64,000 nt of DNA from Marinimicrobium sp050113635 (GTDB lineage Bacteria; Pseudomonadota; Gammaproteobacteria; Pseudomonadales; Cellvibrionaceae). A program made the position numbers and the translations under genes. Positions within the stretch are counted from its first letter, which is position 1. Every line of letters starts with the position of its first letter. Positions 58,890 through 64,000 of the stretch are shown here, piece by piece. Location: NCBI RefSeq assembly GCF_050113635.1, contig NZ_JBNJLT010000008.1, positions 1-64,000 on the forward strand, in the 5' to 3' direction. The notes beneath the pieces were generated by a model. The model worked only from the letters and a program-made list of their open reading frames with translations, did not search any database and was not told the DNA's origin.

Positions 58890-60080
58890 TTATTGAATGT
58901 ACCTGATGCCGTCATCTTTAAAAGAGAAACTGCTGGCATGAACAGACACCGATACGCAGTCATCAACAGACAGTGGCCTGGGGAAATAAAACCGGAAACC
59001 CCCATGGCCATTCCGAGCAATTCTCTTGCGCTTCAAGTCCGAGCGAAAACTTCCAACCGCGCAGGACCCCACATAAGTGTCGTTCACAAAAACATTAATA
59101 CTCAGGCCATCCGACAACCCTTTATTGTCGGTCAGCCACCCTTCGACAAAGTCAGGGGTACACCGATCCAGATAGCCTCGCAGTTCACGATACAGCGGTG
59201 TCCGCTCTTTCAACGCACGCTCTAGCCCGTCCATCCCCTCCCGCAGCCGAGCGAGAACCGCCTTGTTTACCTCAAACGTCTCGTCCTGGAAGTCGTGGTT
59301 ATCAAAGAACTGCAACCCTCGATCAAAATCCGCCCCTTTCATCGCCGAACCACGTGAGCGCTTCTTGCTAAGGTACTCATCCTTGGACTTAATCACGTAA
59401 TGATGAACCCGTAGCGGACCCGGTCGAACCCGAGCCGTGCGCCCTTCACACTGACTGGATTTCACCTCCTGACCGTTTTCCGCCACGATAAAATCATCGA
59501 TCTCCTTGCCCTGCGTATCAACATAGCGCAGGTTGTCGGTGACCCGACAAATATGCGGCCCAGTGCTAACGATATTGCGCACCCGGACCACCGATTTCAC
59601 ATGCTGGTTGGCGCACAGCTTCCCGGAGTCCCGGGCACAGTGGGTAAATCGCTGAATCACCGGCTTCGGCTCATACTTAACCAGGCCGGAGGAGCCGAAA
59701 GTTCGCCAATTAATAGCGGCCACCCCAACGGATTCGTCTTTCATCAAGCGGGCAATGGCCTCGTGCTCCTTGCCCCGTCCGTACTCATCGTGAAAAACAA
59801 ACTCGTCCGCATCAATATAGAGCAACGCCTCAACAACCCCCAGAGCCTTCTGAGCCAACCGGTGGTACGCGGTCACCTGGGAGGGCGTTGCCAGTATAGG
59901 TTGGTAGGTCAAATCCACCACGCCCAAGTCCGATAGGGCTTCCAGAAGCTGTCGGGTGCCATCGTTCGAACGGTTGTCCGCCAGGTAAAAATGGCGAAAC
60001 CCTGCCATTCTGTGCCACTCGATCCACTCCAGAATATACTCTCTTTCATTCCGGAAAATTGCGCCAATTCCAATATCCAT
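58890..60080 (-). CDS. Glycosyltransferase (GT2_4/GT92-like) with C-terminal beta-sandwich domain
   Basis: 396 aa. The N-terminal domain starts IGAIFRNEREYILEWIEWHRM, with LADNRSNDGTRQLL, LLYIDADEFVF and NWRTFGSSG, a GT-A fold with DxD. The C-terminal about 85 residues (DFVEGWLTDNKGLSDG...INVFVNDTYVGSC...HGGFRFYFPRPLSV) form an accessory domain like that of the sulfotransferase at 61069. ATG 60080 chosen. Probably transfers a sugar to a glycan that is later sulfated. Confidence 0.83.
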   Translation of the reverse strand: MDIGIGAIFRNEREYILEWIEWHRMAGFRHFYLADNRSNDGTRQLLEALSDLGVVDLTYQPILATPSQVTAYHRLAQKALGVVEALLYIDADEFVFHDEYGRGKEHEAIARLMKDESVGVAAINWRTFGSSGLVKYEPKPVIQRFTHCARDSGKLCANQHVKSVVRVRNIVSTGPHICRVTDNLRYVDTQGKEIDDFIVAENGQEVKSSQCEGRTARVRPGPLRVHHYVIKSKDEYLSKKRSRGSAMKGADFDRGLQFFDNHDFQDETFEVNKAVLARLREGMDGLERALKERTPLYRELRGYLDRCTPDFVEGWLTDNKGLSDGLSINVFVNDTYVGSCAVGSFRSDLKRKRIARNGHGGFRFYFPRPLSVDDCVSVSVHASSFSFKDDGIRYIQ

Positions 60081-60105
60081 TGCTACGCCCCGCACTCCGT
60101 ATCTA

Positions 60106-61056
60106 TTAGTGATATAGCCGATACTTTCTCAGTAAGTAACACGCCCGCTCGTACTGACTTTTAAGTGCACTTCCCATGCGCTCCAAGGGACCAGGTTGCT
60201 GGTACTCCGCCACAACCGATTCCAACCGTTCCAGCTCCGCCTGCACTTTGGGCACCAATGGCAGTATCGAGCGATCTTCCTCATCATTACGGTCGTGCCC
60301 ACGAAAGAATTTTTCGCGTTTCTGTTTGCCATATCTTGCGGCGCTACCTAACTGACTCTTGCGAACCAGAAACTCCTCAAGTGACTTCACCACGTAGTGG
60401 TTGACGCGCAGATTGTCCCAACAAGTGGTTTCGCTCAACCCAAAAGAGTTCTCTTTGTTGACCTCCAGTGGCGCACCGGAAGCACACCGGTGCTCGCCTT
60501 CAGCCAGAACAGCGTGATGAGGGTTGTTAAACCGGACCACTTTTTCCGGGCGGACGATACTTTTGTAGTGCAAGCTTAGGAGGGAGAGTGCTGGCGCACG
60601 GGTCACAAAGCGTTCCAACACCATTCCCGATGCTTTAAAAACCTGGCCATTGGAACCGAAGCAAGCCCAGTTCAGACAAATTGCCCCCACCTCTGCTCCG
60701 CCTGTTTCAGAGGCTTGGAAAAGACGTTCAACGGTCACAGGTACCGGCTCCTGGGATTCTGCCGGGAACAAGTACTCGTCCGCATCAATAAAAGCAATCG
60801 CGTCATAACGAGCCCCAAACTTCTTCAGAGCACACTGGTATGCATCCACCTGCGGGGCCTTTCCCGCCAAAGTCTTAAAGCGAAAACCATTGACCAACCC
60901 TTTCCGGCGAAGCGCTTTCACAAGCTGCCAGGTATTATCGGTACTGTAGTTGTCGATAATAATGAAATCAGTGACACCAACGGCCCGGTGATAGGCCACC
61001 CACTCAAGTAACGAGGGCGACTCGTTCTTGACAATAACGGCAATTGCAAACTTCAT
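60106..61056 (-). CDS. Glycosyltransferase (GT2_4/GT92-like)
   Basis: 316 aa. IAVIVKNESPSLLEWVAYHR, IIDNYSTDNTWQLVKAL, IAFIDADEYLF and INWACFGSNG parallel the gene before it, so the two are probably paralogues; it lacks the extra C-terminal domain. Basic C-terminus (KSQYERACYLLRKYRLY) may contact membranes. Part of the polysaccharide operon. Confidence 0.84.
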   Translation of the reverse strand: MKFAIAVIVKNESPSLLEWVAYHRAVGVTDFIIIDNYSTDNTWQLVKALRRKGLVNGFRFKTLAGKAPQVDAYQCALKKFGARYDAIAFIDADEYLFPAESQEPVPVTVERLFQASETGGAEVGAICLNWACFGSNGQVFKASGMVLERFVTRAPALSLLSLHYKSIVRPEKVVRFNNPHHAVLAEGEHRCASGAPLEVNKENSFGLSETTCWDNLRVNHYVVKSLEEFLVRKSQLGSAARYGKQKREKFFRGHDRNDEEDRSILPLVPKVQAELERLESVVAEYQQPGPLERMGSALKSQYERACYLLRKYRLYH

Positions 61057-61068
61057 ATAGGGTCCATT

Positions 61069-62022
61069 TCACAGGCCAAACGGCAGGGGCTCCCTGGGGA
61101 ACACCTGCCCCGTGCCCTGCACTTCACAATCCACCCGGTCCCCCTCCGAGAGCGTGACCGGCGCCGAGAAGCCGACAAAGCCACCACGGGGCGCTTTGTA
61201 GCGGCAAGAGGCCAGGCGAAAATTCACCGCCTGGCATTGGGCGACGATTGTACCATTAATCCGCACGCTTACCGTGACCGGTTCATCACTGCCGCCCTCA
61301 TACCAGGCCCAGCCGCTGACTTTATCCTGTTTGACATCCGTGAGTTCTGTATGGGCATAACGCCAACCCTCACGCCAAGCGGACAGGCGCTGCTCGAACA
61401 GCCAGCACGCCTTGTCATACAGGGCCATATCCTTGGCATTGAGCCGCTCAATCTCGGCCACATCCTTGGGGTCCAACTCGCGAGTGGCCAAGGGCTTTTT
61501 ACCGGCCGTGTTCGCCTCTAGGTACTCGAACTTCACCCCGTACAAATGATTGAACAGTTCAATCGATTCGCGATAGCGCTCGGTAATGCCGATAAAACCG
61601 TACGCTTCCAAAGGCACGCCATTAAGCAGCTTGTGCTGTCGATTGGTCATGGTGGAGCGGTTATAAAACGCCTCAAAGGTTCCAGAGTAACCATGATGGC
61701 GAACAAAATGAGCATGATCTGACACAAGCCGCTGGACTGGATCGCGCACAAACGTCGCAGTTCCATCCACACCAAAAAGAGGGACATACTTGACTACCGG
61801 CTTATGCCCGGAGAAAAACCGGATTTTCTTACTGTTCGCAAGGTGGTGCAACAGCCAGATATCGTCTCTTTCGTATACTGACCTCTTGACCTCACCCGAT
61901 GTTTCAGAAGAGTCAACACCATAATCGTAAAAAACGTGAGCACTGCCTAGACATCTGCTCGCTGACGTTCGAAAGCTTGTACCAGCTGTCTTAGGTATAT
62001 GAACAAAGTACAGAACGCTCAT
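61069..62022 (-). CDS. Sulfotransferase with C-terminal beta-sandwich domain
   Basis: 317 aa. PAPS loop YFVHIPKTAGTSFRTS and 3'-phosphate motif TFVRDPVQRLVSDHAHFVRH place it in the carbohydrate sulfotransferase group (heparan 2-O-sulfotransferase-like). Residues about 228-317 (KVSGWAWYEGGSDEP...VRINGTIVAQCQAVNFR...GGFVGFSAPVTLSEGD) are a separate domain shared with the enzyme at 58890. ATG 62022 is preferred over the upstream TTG. Confidence 0.82.
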   Translation of the reverse strand: MSVLYFVHIPKTAGTSFRTSASRCLGSAHVFYDYGVDSSETSGEVKRSVYERDDIWLLHHLANSKKIRFFSGHKPVVKYVPLFGVDGTATFVRDPVQRLVSDHAHFVRHHGYSGTFEAFYNRSTMTNRQHKLLNGVPLEAYGFIGITERYRESIELFNHLYGVKFEYLEANTAGKKPLATRELDPKDVAEIERLNAKDMALYDKACWLFEQRLSAWREGWRYAHTELTDVKQDKVSGWAWYEGGSDEPVTVSVRINGTIVAQCQAVNFRLASCRYKAPRGGFVGFSAPVTLSEGDRVDCEVQGTGQVFPREPLPFGL

Positions 62023-62044
62023 TAACACCAACTCATAGAAAGAA

Positions 62045-62602
62045 CTACTTTTGTTTAATTACTACTGCCTTTGGGCTAGCCACCACGCTCCCACTCGGTA
62101 CAGAGTCAACGACAACTGCTCCTGCCGCCACATCCACATTGTCACCGATTGTTACACCACCACAAACAATGCTTCCAGCGTACAGGCAAACGTTGTCCCC
62201 CAAAACCGGGATACCCCCTCGACCTGAGCCAACCGTAACACATTGATTCAAATGCAAGTTTTGTCCGACACTTTGTGCATAGAGTATTGTCGAGAAACCG
62301 TGCTCAACGTAGAGCCCAGGCCCCACGTCTTTGCAAGATAAGTAGAAATTAGTAATAAAAGCGTTTTTATGGGCATCAAACTGTCGGGAGAATGATTGGG
62401 TTAAGGCTTTATCACCATACCTGGCCACTCGATACTTGATCATACTCCGAAACTCTTGACGACTTGAAAAGCACCGAACAAACGCATCTTCATCAGAAAA
62501 TCCTTCGAGACGAAGACGCGCCCTCCACCTAAACAAGTCCTGCAGAAGAAAGTCATCTTTCAAGAGCGTCGGGAAAATTTCTTTGGCTTGCATCTCAAAC
62601 AT
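62045..62602 (-). CDS. Hexapeptide-repeat acyltransferase (serine acetyltransferase-like)
   Basis: 185 aa. The C-terminal left-handed beta-helix shows repeats (LYVEHGFSTILYAQSVGQNL; IPVLGDNVCLYAGSIVCGGV; TIGDNVDVAAGAVVV). In the polysaccharide locus it probably O- or N-acetylates a sugar. The N-terminal about 80 residues are helical. Start may be Met4. Confidence 0.82.
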   Translation of the reverse strand: MFEMQAKEIFPTLLKDDFLLQDLFRWRARLRLEGFSDEDAFVRCFSSRQEFRSMIKYRVARYGDKALTQSFSRQFDAHKNAFITNFYLSCKDVGPGLYVEHGFSTILYAQSVGQNLHLNQCVTVGSGRGGIPVLGDNVCLYAGSIVCGGVTIGDNVDVAAGAVVVDSVPSGSVVASPKAVVIKQK

Positions 62603-62604
62603 TC

Positions 62605-63696
62605 TTATAATCTAGCCTCAATCTCTAACGCCAACATCTCCACAGCTCTCTGGTAATTATGCACACTCCCGGCCAGCTTTCTAGTCTCCATAGACCTTTG
62701 ATCAAAGTTCCTTATATGCTCGACGATCTTGTGCTCCACTGCAGAAATATCTGTGTAATCCTCTACGAAAGACTCTTCCGGAAGCATTATTAGTTCTTCC
62801 GGTATATCACCCCTTCTACTGATCACCAACCCACCTGCAAGCTGAGTTTCTACAACTTGATTTTCATATAACCCAACATATCTATGAGATCCGTCGAACA
62901 GCACGCTTTTTCCTTTGGAGTGAACACTGTAATCAAAGTCGACAGGCATATATATCCAAAGTTTGTTAATAAACTCACGATAGAAGTCAGGATACCCTAA
63001 AAGAGGAACTCTCTTACTCCCTAGACATTCGATGTTATCTCGCAAACTTAGGAACTCAACATTTTCTGCATTCGCTTTAAGCCTCATACCAACAGAGACA
63101 ATGTGCTCTACCGAGCGACCGCCAAACTCATGCCCTTTCACTGCTTTATCCATTCCAATCGTCGGAACGCTTCCCTTATCTGGAACCAACTTATCTAAGT
63201 CAAATCCGCGAGGAACATATGCAATCTTATCGGACAAAGCCGGAAATTCATGCCCCTCCCCGACATCGCTGCACAGGGCAGCTGCTATGAGATCGTATTG
63301 CTTCGAAAGACCAAGCGCCTTTCTTTCATCCTTCGCTTTGACACCACTAAACAGTCTTGGGGGGTTTTTAACCAAAAAGTACCCTTTTCGTTTGAGACTT
63401 TCTCTTATGTGCTCCTCTTGAGGCCGATATGATTGCCAAATAATTACGTCCGTTCCCGGCTCAATGCTATCAAGACTATCCAAGACCTTGATTTCCACAC
63501 CCCACGATTCAAGCTCGTCAAACGACGACAGCCCTGCCTTCTGCAACAAAACATATGGATCATGAGCTTCTGAAATCGGCAAATATAACGTTATCGAATA
63601 GCCAGCCTCAGAAAAACCCTTGGCCCACAGCATCGACATCACACCGTTAAAACCTTTCTCTAGATCTGGATGACGCCCCACCACTCCTATTTTCAT
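62605..63696 (-). CDS. Putative GT-B glycosyltransferase (GT4-like)
   Basis: 363 aa. The start KIGVVGRHPDLEKGFNGVMS and AYVPRGFDLDKLVPDKGSV with the C-terminal GLYENQVVETQLAGGLVISR fit a GT-B protein with a nucleotide-sugar site near the E-x7-E-like region. Similarity is loose; a related sugar-binding role is possible. Composition is clearly lower in GC than the rest of the window. Confidence 0.6.
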   Translation of the reverse strand: MKIGVVGRHPDLEKGFNGVMSMLWAKGFSEAGYSITLYLPISEAHDPYVLLQKAGLSSFDELESWGVEIKVLDSLDSIEPGTDVIIWQSYRPQEEHIRESLKRKGYFLVKNPPRLFSGVKAKDERKALGLSKQYDLIAAALCSDVGEGHEFPALSDKIAYVPRGFDLDKLVPDKGSVPTIGMDKAVKGHEFGGRSVEHIVSVGMRLKANAENVEFLSLRDNIECLGSKRVPLLGYPDFYREFINKLWIYMPVDFDYSVHSKGKSVLFDGSHRYVGLYENQVVETQLAGGLVISRRGDIPEELIMLPEESFVEDYTDISAVEHKIVEHIRNFDQRSMETRKLAGSVHNYQRAVEMLALEIEARL

Positions 63697-63719
63697 TACG
63701 CTATATCGCTCCCGTGTTA

Positions 63720-64000
63720 CTAGCTATCACTTAAAATGGACTTTCTGCGGACACTTTTATATATTATGAGGTCATCATTATTTTCATCTCCCAGCTTTTG
63801 AAAAGCCCTTTCAGACATTCGAGCCTCTAATTCTCGCAACTTTTCATCCATTGAAAGCCCTGGCCCTCTGCTAACATTTTTTTCGCTTGGCTTCATATGG
63901 AGATCTTCAAAGCCCTCACTGCGCAGCCACTCTTCCAACTCCGCCATAGAGTCCGAAAAGCGCTCAACAATCCCCACGAACGGCAACTCTTCAATCGCCC
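63720..64000 (-). CDS. Partial sulfotransferase (C-terminal end; continues past the window)
   Basis: The open frame runs to the right edge. Its start is outside. AIEELPFVGIVERFSDSMAEL resembles the segment following the PAPS-binding core in bacterial sulfotransferases (vGivErf...). The remaining tail (LRELEARMSERAFQKLGDEN) is helical. Assignment rests on this short match. Confidence 0.45.
   Translation of the reverse strand, partial: AIEELPFVGIVERFSDSMAELEEWLRSEGFEDLHMKPSEKNVSRGPGLSMDEKLRELEARMSERAFQKLGDENNDDLIIYKSVRRKSILSDS

Overview
The window is a gammaproteobacterial chromosome segment with about 58-60 % GC, densely packed and with many overlapping stop/start codons. It probably comes from a marine, moderately halotolerant organism of the Cellvibrionales type (Marinimicrobium/Microbulbifer/Saccharophagus-like). 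The clues are ectoine genes with a dedicated aspartokinase, a BCCT osmolyte transporter, several carbohydrate sulfotransferases and a Pseudomonas-like wbpM/wbpL/wbpV set. The genus is inference; no rRNA is present.

Layout. (1) 1-5.5 kb: cytochrome c maturation operon ccmABCDEFG on the minus strand, divergent from fliK-fhlB (5.67-7.45 kb). (2) 7.4-16.0 kb: a ten-gene, mostly overlapping minus-strand photoprotection operon. It encodes a DUF523/DUF1722 protein, a MerR/LitR-type regulator, a SnoaL-like protein, photolyase, an SDR remnant, a COG2907 flavoprotein, a DUF1365 protein, a Cfa/UfaM-type methyltransferase, a DUF2878 remnant and a secreted protein. Two LitR/PplR-like operators lie in front of it. 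(3) 16.1-25.3 kb: cysB, then a minus-strand osmoadaptation operon (ectA, ectC, ask, a TPR membrane protein, a BCCT transporter, qor, a 5'-nucleotidase) divergent from ectR. ectB is absent. (4) 25.4-31.7 kb: pgsA, tRNA-Cys, tRNA-Leu, then uvrC, gacA, alkB and uvrB on the other strand. (5) 31.8-42.8 kb: housekeeping and accessory genes (fructosamine kinase, fumC, a LysR/azoreductase pair, pirin, an ABC exporter, a lipoprotein, tRNA-Val, rmf, rlmKL). (6) 43-64 kb: surface polysaccharide locus with wbpM, wbpL, wbpV, the dTDP-rhamnose genes rfbABCD, a Wzm/Wzt-type ABC transporter, many glycosyltransferases and three sulfotransferases. Two toxin-antitoxin modules (BrnT/BrnA and MNT/HEPN) sit between wbpL and wbpV.

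The most unusual signal is a pair of about 102-104 bp intergenic palindromic elements (16122-16223 and 26341-26444). They share a 52-bp core (46/52 identical), but each is bounded by its own, unrelated, perfectly complementary 25-26 bp arms. The core has two small hairpins with TGGA loops, and the second shows compensatory base changes between the copies. A truncated inverted relic of a third copy lies beside the second. This looks like a structured repeat family conserved by shape as well as sequence.

Other points worth following are the ectA-ectC-ask cluster without ectB, paired internal deletions (SDR and DUF2878) inside the photolyase operon, a LitR-like regulator lacking the cobalamin-binding residues, a toxin-antitoxin operon ending 5 bp before wbpL, and a decayed direct repeat of the wbpV 3' end flanking the MNT/HEPN module.
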